Shown here: positions 33,273 to 41,831 of the stretch, one piece after another
Position numbering within the stretch: position 1 is the stretch's first letter
Layout: every line of letters begins with the position of its first letter
Origin: Pedobacter cryoconitis
GTDB lineage: Bacteria; Bacteroidota; Bacteroidia; Sphingobacteriales; Sphingobacteriaceae
Length of the DNA: 64,000 bases
Assembly: GCA_019352875.1 (NCBI GenBank)
Contig: JAAAFW010000015.1
Location: 124,001 to 188,000, forward strand
Reading direction: 5' to 3'
Notes under the pieces: model-generated
What the model saw: the letters and a program-made list of their open reading frames with translations, nothing else
What the model was told of the DNA's origin: nothing
Database searches by the model: none
Made by a program: the position numbers and the translations under genes

Positions 33273-34595
33273 ATGATTAAAAATGAAGAATTGCGCGATA
33301 AGCGCAGGGATTTTATTAAGACCTCAGCGTTACTTGCAGGAGGCGTTTTTTTGAATCAGTTTGCATTTGCTGCCGGACATTCGGGTGTAGATGATACGAT
33401 TAAGATTGCATTGATAGGCTGCGGGGACCGTGGTACAGGTGCAGCATTTCAGGCTTTAAGTACAAAGGCTAACGTGAAACTTGTCGCTATGGCTGATGCT
33501 TTCGAAGACCGCATGGAAAGTAGTTATAAAGTATTATCCGATAAGTTTAAAGGTAAGGTAGACGTACCTAAAGAAAGGCGCTTTACAGGTTTTGATGCTT
33601 ATCAGAAAGCCATTGCACTTGCCGATGTAGTGCTGTTGACTACGCCTCCAGGATTCCGTCCGTCTCATTTTGAGGAAGCTGTAAAACAGGGAAAACATGT
33701 GTTTATGGAAAAACCTGTAGCAGTTGATGCGCCGGGTATCCGTAAAGTCCTGGCTACAGCGGAGATCGCAAAACAGAAAAAACTTAATGTTGTTGTTGGT
33801 TTACAACGTCGTTATCAGGCCAATTACCGGGAGACTATGAAAAGAATTCAGGATGGTGCGATAGGTGATATTTATAGCGGACAGGTTTACTGGAATAGCG
33901 GAGGTGTATGGGTGAAAAAAAGACAACCTCAGCAAACAGAAATGGAGTATCAGATGCGTAACTGGTATTACTTCAACTGGTTATGCGGTGATCATATAGT
34001 AGAACAGCATGTGCACAATATAGATATCGCTAACTGGGTTAAAAATGCGTATCCTGTATCTGTGCAGGGAACTGGGAGCAGAGCATGGAGAACAGGTAAA
34101 GATTATGGCGAGATCTACGATAACCATTCGGTGGAATTAACTTATGCAGACGGGTCTGTTATCTACAGTCAGTGCCGTCACTTCGAAGGCACCGAGAATA
34201 GGGTAGACGAGACATTCCAGGGCACAAAAGGGCGTACCTATCTTTCAGCAGGTAATCAGGGTGTATTATGGGATCATAGTGGAAAAGAAATTTTCAGTCA
34301 TCCAACCAAGGGTAATGCAAATCCTTATCAAACTGAGCACGATGAGCTGTTTGATGCTATTTCTAAAGGAGAATATAAATTCAGTGACGCAGAACGAGGC
34401 GCAAAAAGTTGTTTTACCGCTATTATAGGTCGTTATGCGACTTATTCGGGTCAGACAATCAAATGGGATGAGGCCTTGAAAGCAGATAATAGTCTGTTCC
34501 CTGATCAGCTGAGCTGGTCTGCCAAACCTAAAGTTTTGCCAGATGAAAACGGACTTTATCCAATTGCCATGCCTGGGAAAACCAAAGTGCTTTAA
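33273..34595 (+). CDS. Tat-exported Gfo/Idh/MocA oxidoreductase
   Basis: A 440-residue NAD(P)-dependent sugar oxidoreductase. The N terminus has the twin-arginine motif RRDFIK and a hydrophobic stretch, so it should be exported folded with its cofactor. Rossmann motif LIGCGDRG; the conserved VFMEKPVAVD holds the catalytic EKP lysine; GDHIVEQHVHNIDIANW carries the active-site Asp/His. It resembles GH109-like and 3-keto-sugar-forming members. Together with ApbE and the TIM-barrel protein it suggests oxidation of a sugar in the periplasm. Exact substrate unknown. Confidence 0.88.
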   Translation: MIKNEELRDKRRDFIKTSALLAGGVFLNQFAFAAGHSGVDDTIKIALIGCGDRGTGAAFQALSTKANVKLVAMADAFEDRMESSYKVLSDKFKGKVDVPKERRFTGFDAYQKAIALADVVLLTTPPGFRPSHFEEAVKQGKHVFMEKPVAVDAPGIRKVLATAEIAKQKKLNVVVGLQRRYQANYRETMKRIQDGAIGDIYSGQVYWNSGGVWVKKRQPQQTEMEYQMRNWYYFNWLCGDHIVEQHVHNIDIANWVKNAYPVSVQGTGSRAWRTGKDYGEIYDNHSVELTYADGSVIYSQCRHFEGTENRVDETFQGTKGRTYLSAGNQGVLWDHSGKEIFSHPTKGNANPYQTEHDELFDAISKGEYKFSDAERGAKSCFTAIIGRYATYSGQTIKWDEALKADNSLFPDQLSWSAKPKVLPDENGLYPIAMPGKTKVL

Positions 34596-34609
34596 TTTAT
34601 ACCGGTTTG

Positions 34610-35611
34610 ATGTGTAAACATTTTAGCCTGGTGCTCTTGCTGCTGTGTATTTCGCTTGTAAAGGGAAATGCACAGCAGCTCTTTTTACTAAAAGGTCTGG
34701 CGCAGGGAACAGATTATTCTATTAGTTACTATGCAGATGAGCCTTTATTGAAACAAGCTGAAATTGATAGTATCTTATTGGAAATAGACCTTTCTATGTC
34801 CTTATACCGTCCGGATTCCCGTATTTCTATTTTCAATGCCGGTCAGTTGGATATGCAAATGGATGAACACATGCTAAAGGTGATGAAGAAATCTTTTGAA
34901 GTGTACCGTTTAACACAAGGCAGGTTTGATGTAACGGTGGCACCACTTGTACAAGCCTGGGGTTTTGGTGCAAAGCCAGTACAGCAATTTCCGGACAGTG
35001 CTGAAATTAAAGAGATTTTAAAGACCGTAGGAATGGCAAACCTGAGTATCCGGGGAAGCTCGCTTCACCGGAAAAAGAAGGGGATAAAAATAGATTTAAA
35101 TGGTATTGCCCAGGGTTACAGCGTAGATCTGGTTGCAGATCATATGCTCGCAAGGGGAATTACTTCATTTATAGCTGAGATCGGTGGAGAACTGCGGATG
35201 CAGGGCAAAAAGCCAGATGGTGAAGGATTTAGAATTGGCGTGGAAGGGCCAGCATTAAAATCACGGGCGGAGCCGGTTATCAGGCATGTGATTTCTTTTG
35301 ATCAGGGCGCTGTTACCACCTCCGGTAATTATCGTAAATTCCTTGAGCAGGGAGGACATAAGGTAAGTCATTTAATCAATCCTGTTACCGGTTATCCATT
35401 GGATAATCAATTAATAAGTGTGACTGTGTATGCAGAGGATGCGCTGACAGCAGATGGATATGATAACGCCTTGATGGCAATGGAACCGGAAGCAGTGCTT
35501 GAGTTTATAAAGCTCATCCCTGGAATGGAGGTTTATCTGATTTACAGGAAAGCCGATGGCGTTATCGATGAAATGATGAGCCCAGGGTTCAGAAAGATGA
35601 TTATCAATTAA
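34610..35611 (+). CDS. ApbE-family FAD:protein FMN transferase
   Basis: A 333-residue exported protein with a signal peptide ending near KGNAQ. It attaches FMN covalently to Ser/Thr of a target motif on periplasmic or membrane proteins. Visible family motifs are MSLYRPDSRISIFNAG, DVTVAPLVQAWGFG, IDLNGIAQGYSVD, EIGGELRMQGKKPDG, AVTTSGNYRKF and HLINPVTGYP (Asn where most members have Asp). I find no [ST]GA[ST] flavinylation motif in the proteins of this locus, so its target is elsewhere. ATG 34610 used; a TTG lies 3 bases before. Confidence 0.88.
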   Translation: MCKHFSLVLLLLCISLVKGNAQQLFLLKGLAQGTDYSISYYADEPLLKQAEIDSILLEIDLSMSLYRPDSRISIFNAGQLDMQMDEHMLKVMKKSFEVYRLTQGRFDVTVAPLVQAWGFGAKPVQQFPDSAEIKEILKTVGMANLSIRGSSLHRKKKGIKIDLNGIAQGYSVDLVADHMLARGITSFIAEIGGELRMQGKKPDGEGFRIGVEGPALKSRAEPVIRHVISFDQGAVTTSGNYRKFLEQGGHKVSHLINPVTGYPLDNQLISVTVYAEDALTADGYDNALMAMEPEAVLEFIKLIPGMEVYLIYRKADGVIDEMMSPGFRKMIIN

Positions 35612-35645
35612 TTGTATATTTTAATTTGAATATAAAAGAATACCA

Positions 35646-36587
35646 ATGAACAGAAATGAGTTTTTAAAGAATAGCCTGGTGGCTACAGGTTCACTGGTCA
35701 TGGGGTCCGCGCTGACTTCGGCTGCAGCGGACATTCATGCGAGTAACAGTATTGCTGGTTTAGCAGCTGAAAAGACATTCAATCTGGACTATGCCCCGCA
35801 CGAGGGTATGTTCGCAAATTCGGCAGGGAAGAATTTTCTTGATCAGATTCAGTTTATGTATGATCATGGTTTTCGGTCTATTGAAGATAATGGTTATCTG
35901 AACAGGCCGGTTGAAGAACAGAATAAAATCGGCAAATTGCTTGAGAAATTGGGCATGAGAATGGGTGTTTTTGTTGTAGATGGGGGAGATAACTGGAAAG
36001 TTTCCCTTACAACGGGGAAAAAAGAATTTCTGGATGTATTTACTAAAACATGCAGGGCTTCTGTGGAGGCTGCTAAAAGGTGTAATGCCAAATGGTTGAC
36101 TGTCGTACCTGGATTCTATGAACGGAAACTCCCTTACGGCATACAAATGGCCAATGTCGTTGACGCAATGCGCGCTGGTGCAGAGATTTTTGAACCGCAT
36201 GGATTAATTATGGTATTGGAGACTCTGAGCGATACGCCGGAGCTGTTTTTACAGCAGACTCATGAAACTTACAATGTATGCCGTGCGGTAAATAGCCCAT
36301 CCTGCAAAATTCTTTATGATATTTATCACATGCAAAAGACAGAAGGAAATCTGATGGTGAATATAGACCGTTGCTGGGATGAGATAGCTTATATTCAGAT
36401 TGGAGATAATCCGGGAAGAAAAGAACCAACAACTGGTGAGATCAATTATAAAAACTTGTTTAAACATTTACATACCAAAGGTTATAAAGGCGTTATGGGT
36501 ATGGAGCACGGTAATTCCAAACCCGGAAAAGAAGGCGAGCAAAGAGTTATACAAGCCTATCGTGAGGTCGATGCATTCCTGGTTTAA
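35646..36587 (+). CDS. Exported sugar isomerase/epimerase-like TIM-barrel protein
   Basis: A 313-residue AP-endonuclease-2-fold protein like hydroxypyruvate isomerase. The N terminus (NRNEFLKNSLVATGSLVMGS) resembles a decayed Tat signal. The metal ligands expected for the fold are in IMVLETLS, ILYDIYHMQ, YIQIGDNPGR and GMEHGNSK. It may isomerise or cleave the product of the Gfo/Idh enzyme upstream. Last gene of the locus, followed by a terminator. Family good; reaction unknown. Confidence 0.82.
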   Translation: MNRNEFLKNSLVATGSLVMGSALTSAAADIHASNSIAGLAAEKTFNLDYAPHEGMFANSAGKNFLDQIQFMYDHGFRSIEDNGYLNRPVEEQNKIGKLLEKLGMRMGVFVVDGGDNWKVSLTTGKKEFLDVFTKTCRASVEAAKRCNAKWLTVVPGFYERKLPYGIQMANVVDAMRAGAEIFEPHGLIMVLETLSDTPELFLQQTHETYNVCRAVNSPSCKILYDIYHMQKTEGNLMVNIDRCWDEIAYIQIGDNPGRKEPTTGEINYKNLFKHLHTKGYKGVMGMEHGNSKPGKEGEQRVIQAYREVDAFLV

Positions 36588-36632
36588 TACCAGTTTTATG
36601 TCTTTGCATAAAAATCATTGCAGGAAACTTAG

Positions 36633-36668
36633 ATATCCCCGTTTTACGAAGCCGGGGATATTTTTTTT
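36633..36668 (+). terminator. Terminator of the SusCD locus
   Basis: Stem ATATCCCCG / CGGGGATAT with an 11-base loop followed by eight T. Confidence 0.85.
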
Positions 36669-36697
36669 ATCTTAAATTAGCACATCAAAATAACAAC

Positions 36698-37501
36698 ATG
36701 GATTTTATTCACAGCATACTTGGAGATGATATAAAAGCGGCTCTGCTAATTATTCTAAACCTGATTATTATTGAAAGTTTGCTGTCGGTAGATAATGCCG
36801 CAGTATTAGCGACCATGGTGATGGACCTGCCGAAACATCAGCGTGAAAAAGCATTGAAATATGGGATAATCGGTGCTTATGTGTTTCGCGGGATATGTTT
36901 ACTGCTTGCTGCCTGGCTTGTTCAGATCTGGTGGTTAAAACCCCTTGGTGGATTATATTTGCTTTATCTCTCTATTTCATATCTGCTTAAAAAGCATGGG
37001 AAAAAGGAAGAAACAGAAGTTGTAGATAAACAAAAAAGTTGGTTCTACCGCTCTACAGTAGGATTGATGGGTACATTCTGGGCTACTGTTGCCCTTGTAG
37101 AAATTATGGATCTTGCTTTTTCTATAGACAATGTATTTGCTGCAGTAGCATTTACCGATAACATCAATCTGATTTATATTGGAGTATTTATTGGTATTCT
37201 GGCGATGCGTTTTGTCGCCCAGGCATTTGTGAAGTTGATGGAGAAATTCACTTTCCTGGAAACGATAGCTTTTATTGTGATCGGCGTTCTCGGTTTAAAA
37301 CTCACATCCTCATTTTTTACCCATTTGTATCCGGACAATGCAATTTCCAGATGGATTGACTCAGAGCATACCGATATGATGGTTTCCGTTTTTACGGTGT
37401 TGATTTTTGTTGTGCCTGTTCTTTCTTCATTAATATTCAATTTTCCAAAAAAGCAGATTCCTCGTCACGATGAAGATTTAAATTCTGTTTCCGAAGAATA
37501 A
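36698..37501 (+). CDS. TerC-family integral membrane protein
   Basis: A 267-residue protein with about seven membrane spans. The TerC hallmarks are ESLLSVDNAAVLATMV in the first pair of spans and the matching MDLAFSIDNVFAAVAFT in the second half, both carrying Asp residues in the membrane. TerC proteins are linked to tellurite resistance and to metal (manganese) efflux that supports exported enzymes. Its last 37 bases overlap the 3' end of the convergent ABC gene. Monocistronic. Confidence 0.9.
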   Translation: MDFIHSILGDDIKAALLIILNLIIIESLLSVDNAAVLATMVMDLPKHQREKALKYGIIGAYVFRGICLLLAAWLVQIWWLKPLGGLYLLYLSISYLLKKHGKKEETEVVDKQKSWFYRSTVGLMGTFWATVALVEIMDLAFSIDNVFAAVAFTDNINLIYIGVFIGILAMRFVAQAFVKLMEKFTFLETIAFIVIGVLGLKLTSSFFTHLYPDNAISRWIDSEHTDMMVSVFTVLIFVVPVLSSLIFNFPKKQIPRHDEDLNSVSEE

Positions 37502-38157
37502 GAGAGTGGCAGGTAACCGGAAGTGGCCAGCTCCTGATTTGAGTTTATGAATTTTATTTTTCCGCTCTGCAATACATAAAGCTCATCACTGGTTCGTAGG
37601 ATTTCCTCATAATAGTGGTCACTGATGAGTATTCCTTTCTGCTTGCTGGCTTCTCTGATTAATATATTCATTTCCTGAACTCTAATGGGGCTAAGATGAC
37701 TGAAGGGTTCATCCAGTAAAGTGAACAGTCCCGGAGTGAATAATAGTAGGTACGTTTCTATGAATCTGCGGTTGCCTCCTGATAGCTGGCCGAATTTTAG
37801 ATTGCTGTTATATGCTATATATGCAAATCTGGAGACAAAAACAGAGTAGTCAACTTTGAAATCTTTGAAGAGATCAGTAACTTTTTTGTCTGCTGGAAAA
37901 CAGTTGAACTGCGGCAGGTAGGTTATCAAATTCGTTTCCAGATATGGCTTTTGGATATAACGACCATTTATACGTATCGACTTACTCATTGGGGTGAGTG
38001 TGCCAAAGATAATTTTCATTAGGGTGCTTTTTCCCTGCCCATTTCTGCCCAGGAGCCCTGTAATCCGACCAGTTTCCAGCTGAATATAAATGTCAGAAAG
38101 AATTCGTCTCCCTCTAATTTCAAATACGATACTATCTGCTTCAAGTGTGTTTTTCAA
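37465..38157 (-). CDS. ABC transporter ATP-binding protein of a minimal two-gene unit
   Basis: A 230-residue ABC ATPase. Walker A GRNGQGKST, signature LSGGNRRFIE, Walker B LFTLLDEPFSHL and the H-loop ISDHYYEE are all present, so it should hydrolyse ATP. No normal permease is nearby; the only companion is a 100-residue, three-span membrane protein 60 bases upstream on the same strand. The group is the ABC-2/LptB-like exporter ATPases, cargo unknown. The 3' end overlaps terC. Confidence 0.85.
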   Translation of the reverse strand: MKNTLEADSIVFEIRGRRILSDIYIQLETGRITGLLGRNGQGKSTLMKIIFGTLTPMSKSIRINGRYIQKPYLETNLITYLPQFNCFPADKKVTDLFKDFKVDYSVFVSRFAYIAYNSNLKFGQLSGGNRRFIETYLLLFTPGLFTLLDEPFSHLSPIRVQEMNILIREASKQKGILISDHYYEEILRTSDELYVLQSGKIKFINSNQELATSGYLPLSYSSETEFKSSS

Positions 38158-38217
38158 AATTTGACGGTTACGTTATTCTTGCATTCGATTGTTCTCTTGT
38201 TAATAAGATAATTGTTT

Positions 38218-38520
38218 TCATGATAAAAAGATGAGCACCGGTAAAAATATAAGCATATCGATAATGAAAACTCCGGCACCCAATTTCAGTTTTGATATTC
38301 CCAAATTATAATAATAATAAAGTTGCTGCTGCTGATAGTTAAAACTGTACCAAATGAAAATTGTAGTAGAAATCAGTTTAAACCAGCAGATAGCAGGAAT
38401 TGTAGCAACCCCGTAAATCCGGAAAGCCAGCCAGCTCATAAAGGTGCAGATCAGCAGTGGAATACATAAGCTTTGAACGAAACGGGCTATAAAATGGATT
38501 TTTTTAAAATAATTGTTCAT
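38218..38520 (-). CDS. Small three-span membrane protein paired with an ABC ATPase
   Basis: A 100-residue hydrophobic protein with about three spans (SLCIPLLICTFMSWLAF, IPAICWFKLISTTIFIWY, AGVFIIDMLIFLPVLIFL). A loop between spans two and three is rich in Gln and Tyr (YQQQQLYYYYNLGISKLKL). The position and strand suggest it is the membrane partner of the ABC ATPase downstream, perhaps as an oligomer. I used the internal ATG (MNNYFKK); an ATG 7 codons upstream at 38541 is possible. No family recognised. Confidence 0.6.
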   Translation of the reverse strand: MNNYFKKIHFIARFVQSLCIPLLICTFMSWLAFRIYGVATIPAICWFKLISTTIFIWYSFNYQQQQLYYYYNLGISKLKLGAGVFIIDMLIFLPVLIFLS

Positions 38521-38527
38521 CTGGTGC

Positions 38528-38557
38528 TTGAAGATAAGCATTTCCTTTATAGATTTG
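38528..38557 (+). promoter_or_regulatory. Promoter of the AraC gene
   Basis: TTG at 38528-38530, a 19-base spacer, then TAGATTTG at 38550-38557 (TAnnTTTG). The ATG is 12 bases on, so the leader is only a few bases. Confidence 0.5.
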
Positions 38558-38569
38558 ATTTTAGCAATA

Positions 38570-39430
38570 ATGAAAAAAAATGTAAAATCTATTCCGGTAT
38601 TTCAGATGCCTGAAGGCACTACAAATGGGCTGGAAGTCATGCAGTTTCTTGATTTTACATCCGGTCCCGAAGCTATTATGCCCGTACACAGAGATGAGCA
38701 TTATATTTTTGTCTGTCAGCAGAATGGTACCAGCGTATTTGAAGTAGATTTTAAAACAATGATTCTTGAAGGCGCATGTTTGATGTTGGTACGGCCAGGG
38801 CAGGTTCATCAGGTTCAAAGCTGTACCGGAACCAGTGGATGGATACTTGCATTGGATAAAACGCTGGTAGATGATAAATTCAGGCTTATTTTTGAAGTAT
38901 GTGAAGGAATGCTTCCGCTTTATCCGGAGAAAGAATGTCTGCAGCTTATTGAAAAAACTGCACAGTTGATTAGTGAAGTACATCATAATAAGCTACATGC
39001 AAGATTTCACCGTGACAGTTTATCATTACTGGTAAAAGCTTATACCGGTTTTTTTGCAGGTACGATAGAATCCTCTTCGGTACAGACGAAAACAAAAGCT
39101 TCGCGACCGGTTTCCATCTCCAATGCTTTTAAACTTGCACTTTCCAGAGATTTCAGGGAAGTTAAACAGCCGGCCGCTTATGCCAGAGCATTATGCCTGT
39201 CTTTGTCCTATCTGAATGAGGTTGTAAAACAAGTGACAGGTTTTCCTGTAAGCTATTGGATTAAAGACATGATTTTGTTAGAAGCCAAGCGTTTGTTATG
39301 CTATACGGATTTGAATATTAACCAGATCGCCGATGAACTGGGGTATACCGATTATGCCTATTTCAATAGACTCTTTTCCCGTAATATCGGGACTTCACCA
39401 TTAGAGTTTCGTAGACAATACCACGGATAG
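38570..39430 (+). CDS. AraC-family transcriptional regulator
   Basis: A 286-residue regulator. An N-terminal cupin-like sensor spans 1-150 (MPVHRDEHYIFVCQQNG, LVRPGQVHQVQSC). The C-terminal double helix-turn-helix is at about 190-285 (ALCLSLSYLNEVVKQVTGFPVSYWI, INQIADELGYTDYAYFNRLFSRNIGTSPLEFR). I used ATG 38570; the longer open frame runs into the divergent gene. It precedes a siderophore-interacting protein gene, a pairing common in Bacteroidetes, and likely controls it. Confidence 0.9.
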   Translation: MKKNVKSIPVFQMPEGTTNGLEVMQFLDFTSGPEAIMPVHRDEHYIFVCQQNGTSVFEVDFKTMILEGACLMLVRPGQVHQVQSCTGTSGWILALDKTLVDDKFRLIFEVCEGMLPLYPEKECLQLIEKTAQLISEVHHNKLHARFHRDSLSLLVKAYTGFFAGTIESSSVQTKTKASRPVSISNAFKLALSRDFREVKQPAAYARALCLSLSYLNEVVKQVTGFPVSYWIKDMILLEAKRLLCYTDLNINQIADELGYTDYAYFNRLFSRNIGTSPLEFRRQYHG

Positions 39431-39503
39431 TCCAATCATTCCCATGTTTTTGCTCTTGAAATAACCTTGTGTTTTGCCTTGTTTTGTTGGTATAAACTTG
39501 GTT

Positions 39504-40187
39504 ATGAATATAATTCAGAGAAAAGCAATGCAGCTGATTGAAAACAGCATGCTCAAGTCCGGCACCGTTCTGGCTATCAGAAGCTGGGAACCGGCAACAT
39601 TTTACGAAATAGATGTCCATTTACCTGGTGTGAATATGTATAAATGGCAATCAGTACAACATATAAAAGTTAAAGTTGCACCTTATACCTACCGTGATTA
39701 TACCCCAACTTTGTGGGATCCGGTTACCTGTACCTGTACATTGATGATCAGTGCGGCACATCATGGGCCGGGCAGCCATTGGGCCGCCTCACTTACAGCT
39801 GGCGATACATTGGATTATATGGGTATCGGGTCTACGTTACATAAACCTGTCGACGGAGATTTACTAGTTATCGGTGACCAGTCCAGTTTGGGACATTTTC
39901 TTGCGCTGAGACAGCTGGCTTTGGGTATAGGAGAGCTGCAGGGGGCTATAGGGTTTAGTTTGAAAAGCCATGTTCAGGAATTCAGATCCTATTTTGATAC
40001 CTTATTTCAGCCGGTACATGAGCAGACCTGGGACTATTCGTTAGTTTCCTGGCTGGATAAACAGGATTTGAACAATGAAACCGTTTATCTTGCCGGACAT
40101 ATTCCAACTATAGTAGAATTGAGGAAAAACCTTCGAATACGGAAAGACTTTACAGGTAAGGTAAAAGTACAGGGCTTCTGGAGTTAG
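39504..40187 (+). CDS. Siderophore-interacting FAD-binding protein
   Basis: A 227-residue ferric-chelate or ferredoxin-reductase-like flavoprotein. The FAD-binding barrel ends in TYRDYTPTLWDP, close to the RxYT motif of siderophore-interacting proteins. GPGSHWAASLTAGDTLDYMG follows and the NAD(P)-like half begins at LLVIGDQSSLGHFLAL. It may release iron from siderophores or reduce small molecules in the cytoplasm. ATG 39504 is the better start. It follows the AraC gene after 73 bases. Confidence 0.82.
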   Translation: MNIIQRKAMQLIENSMLKSGTVLAIRSWEPATFYEIDVHLPGVNMYKWQSVQHIKVKVAPYTYRDYTPTLWDPVTCTCTLMISAAHHGPGSHWAASLTAGDTLDYMGIGSTLHKPVDGDLLVIGDQSSLGHFLALRQLALGIGELQGAIGFSLKSHVQEFRSYFDTLFQPVHEQTWDYSLVSWLDKQDLNNETVYLAGHIPTIVELRKNLRIRKDFTGKVKVQGFWS

Positions 40188-40226
40188 GAGTTAAAACATT
40201 TAGCTTCCCGAATCCGTTTAGTTCAA

Positions 40227-40709
40227 ATGCCGCTATATAAAAACAAGAAAGAGGATATTCCATTAGTTGAATTCCCCTGGATCAGAAAACTTGTTTACCT
40301 AATGGATGAACAGTTCCGTCTGCCAGGTACGAATTTTAGATTTGGTCTGGATCCGTTGATTAATCTGTTGCCTGTCGCCGGGGACATCAGTGGTTTTCTC
40401 ATCTCTGGAGGGTTGGTGATGGCTATGGCACGCAAAGGTATTGGTAGCAAAATAGTTGTACTCATGTGTATCAATATATTTCTGGACGCTGTCATTGGCG
40501 GAATACCATTAATCGGGCAGGTCTTTGATTTCTTTTTTAAAGCTAACAGTCGTAACCTGCGTTTGATGAAGGCCCATTATTTAGAAGGGAAATATCAGGG
40601 TAGCGGACGGAATACGTTGATTTTGGCATTAACGATATTAACAATCATGTTTGCCGGACTATTGTGGGCATTATGGGCAATGCTCAGCTGGTTTGTACAT
40701 CTCTTTTAA
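40227..40709 (+). CDS. DUF4112 family membrane protein
   Basis: A 160-residue protein with a DUF4112 domain: LVYLMDEQFRLPGTNFRFGLDPLINLLPVAGD at residues 15-50, two spans, then IPLIGQVFDFFFKANSRNLRLMKAH. A last span (about 130-155) anchors the C terminus. Inner membrane; function unknown across the family. The stop codon lies inside the terminator stem. Confidence 0.9.
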   Translation: MPLYKNKKEDIPLVEFPWIRKLVYLMDEQFRLPGTNFRFGLDPLINLLPVAGDISGFLISGGLVMAMARKGIGSKIVVLMCINIFLDAVIGGIPLIGQVFDFFFKANSRNLRLMKAHYLEGKYQGSGRNTLILALTILTIMFAGLLWALWAMLSWFVHLF

Positions 40710-40758
40710 AAAAGGAAAGGGCTGATGTTTTAAAAACACCAGCCCTTTCCTTTTTTAA
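40706..40758. terminator. Bidirectional terminator with 19-base-pair stem
   Basis: TTAAAAAAGGAAAGGGCTG pairs perfectly with its complement across a 15-base loop, between the convergent DUF4112 and amidase genes. Confidence 0.85.
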
Positions 40759-40772
40759 GTCTTTAAACAGCT

Positions 40773-41612
40773 TTATGGATTTGGTGCAGGATTAATCAGC
40801 ATCTGGTTTTTATATTCAGTAATTGCTGTTGTAATATTTTGTACAATCTCTCTACGTCCTTCCGGGGAATTCATATAATCTTCCTCCTCAGGATTACTTA
40901 TAAATCCGATCTCTGTAAGTACTGCCGGCATACCTGCTCTTGCCAGTACAGCCAGACTTTGTTCTTTTACCCCACGATTCACGCGGCCTGCAGAAACATA
41001 TTGACTTTGAATTAAAGTGGCTAGTTTGATACTCTGTCTGCGGAAACCATTTTTCATTAGTGACAGGATAATAAAACTCTCAGGATCATTTGGATTGTAT
41101 CCTTCGTAGTTTTCTTTATAATCTTTCTCCAGCAGGATTGAAGCATTCTCGCGGATAGCCACGTCCTGTTCACCCATTCGGCCAGACCCGGAAACAAATG
41201 TTTCCACACCATTAGTTAAGGTTCGGCCGCGCATGTTAGAGGGCATCGAGTTACAGTGGATAGAGATGAAAAGATCTGCATGCGCTCTGTTAGCGATATC
41301 AATTCGCTCATAAAGGGGAATGAAAACGTCCTCAGTTCGGGTGAATATTACTTTTGCATTTGGTATTTCTCTTTGAATATTTTCTCCCAGTGCCAGCGCA
41401 ACACTCAGTGCTACATCTTTTTCTTTAGAATAAACACCTCTGGTAGAACCGTCTTTACCACCATGGCCTGCATCTAGAACTATTGTAATTGGCTTTGCCG
41501 GTGTTGGAGCAGGGGTGTAGGTCTGTGCATGAACCAATCCTGTGGTGCTGATAAATACAGCGGTAAAAAATATGCGTATGGTTTTGATCTTAAAAATAAC
41601 TTGCCCGGGCAT
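40773..41612 (-). CDS. N-acetylmuramoyl-L-alanine amidase
   Basis: A 279-residue exported amidase_3 enzyme that splits the peptide stem from muramic acid in the cell wall, usually in daughter-cell separation. Signal peptide to about residue 29 (LVHAQ). Zinc ligands: His50 in DAGHGGKDG, Glu64 in SKEKDVAL, His in ISIHCNSM; the catalytic Glu is in TEIGFISNPEEE. A consensus promoter lies upstream. Confidence 0.93.
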   Translation of the reverse strand: MPGQVIFKIKTIRIFFTAVFISTTGLVHAQTYTPAPTPAKPITIVLDAGHGGKDGSTRGVYSKEKDVALSVALALGENIQREIPNAKVIFTRTEDVFIPLYERIDIANRAHADLFISIHCNSMPSNMRGRTLTNGVETFVSGSGRMGEQDVAIRENASILLEKDYKENYEGYNPNDPESFIILSLMKNGFRRQSIKLATLIQSQYVSAGRVNRGVKEQSLAVLARAGMPAVLTEIGFISNPEEEDYMNSPEGRREIVQNITTAITEYKNQMLINPAPNP

Positions 41613-41655
41613 GTGTGTGTTACGGTTATATAAGGTGAAATGTGTGTGTTAGCTT

Positions 41656-41687
41656 CAAATTTATAATGATAACGTCGAATTATCCAA
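41656..41687 (-). promoter_or_regulatory. Promoter of the amidase gene
   Basis: On the minus strand: TTG (41685-41687), a 21-base spacer, then TAAATTTG (41656-41663). The expected start is near 41649, leaving a leader of about 37 bases. Confidence 0.55.
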
Positions 41688-41831
41688 CCTATTTTATCAT
41701 TATGCTTATACTGGAGAGAGTTGTAAAGCAGCGAAAAGTTTAATCCAAGTTTAAAAAAAAACACTATAACCTGTTATGCTGATCAGCTTCATACGAAGAA
41801 CCAGTCTGGTAATTCTTAAAGTTTATGGGGT

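Noticed and set aside
35760..36200. Minus-strand open frame of 146 codons
   Set aside because: Lies wholly antisense within the TIM-barrel gene and shows no domain or start context of its own.
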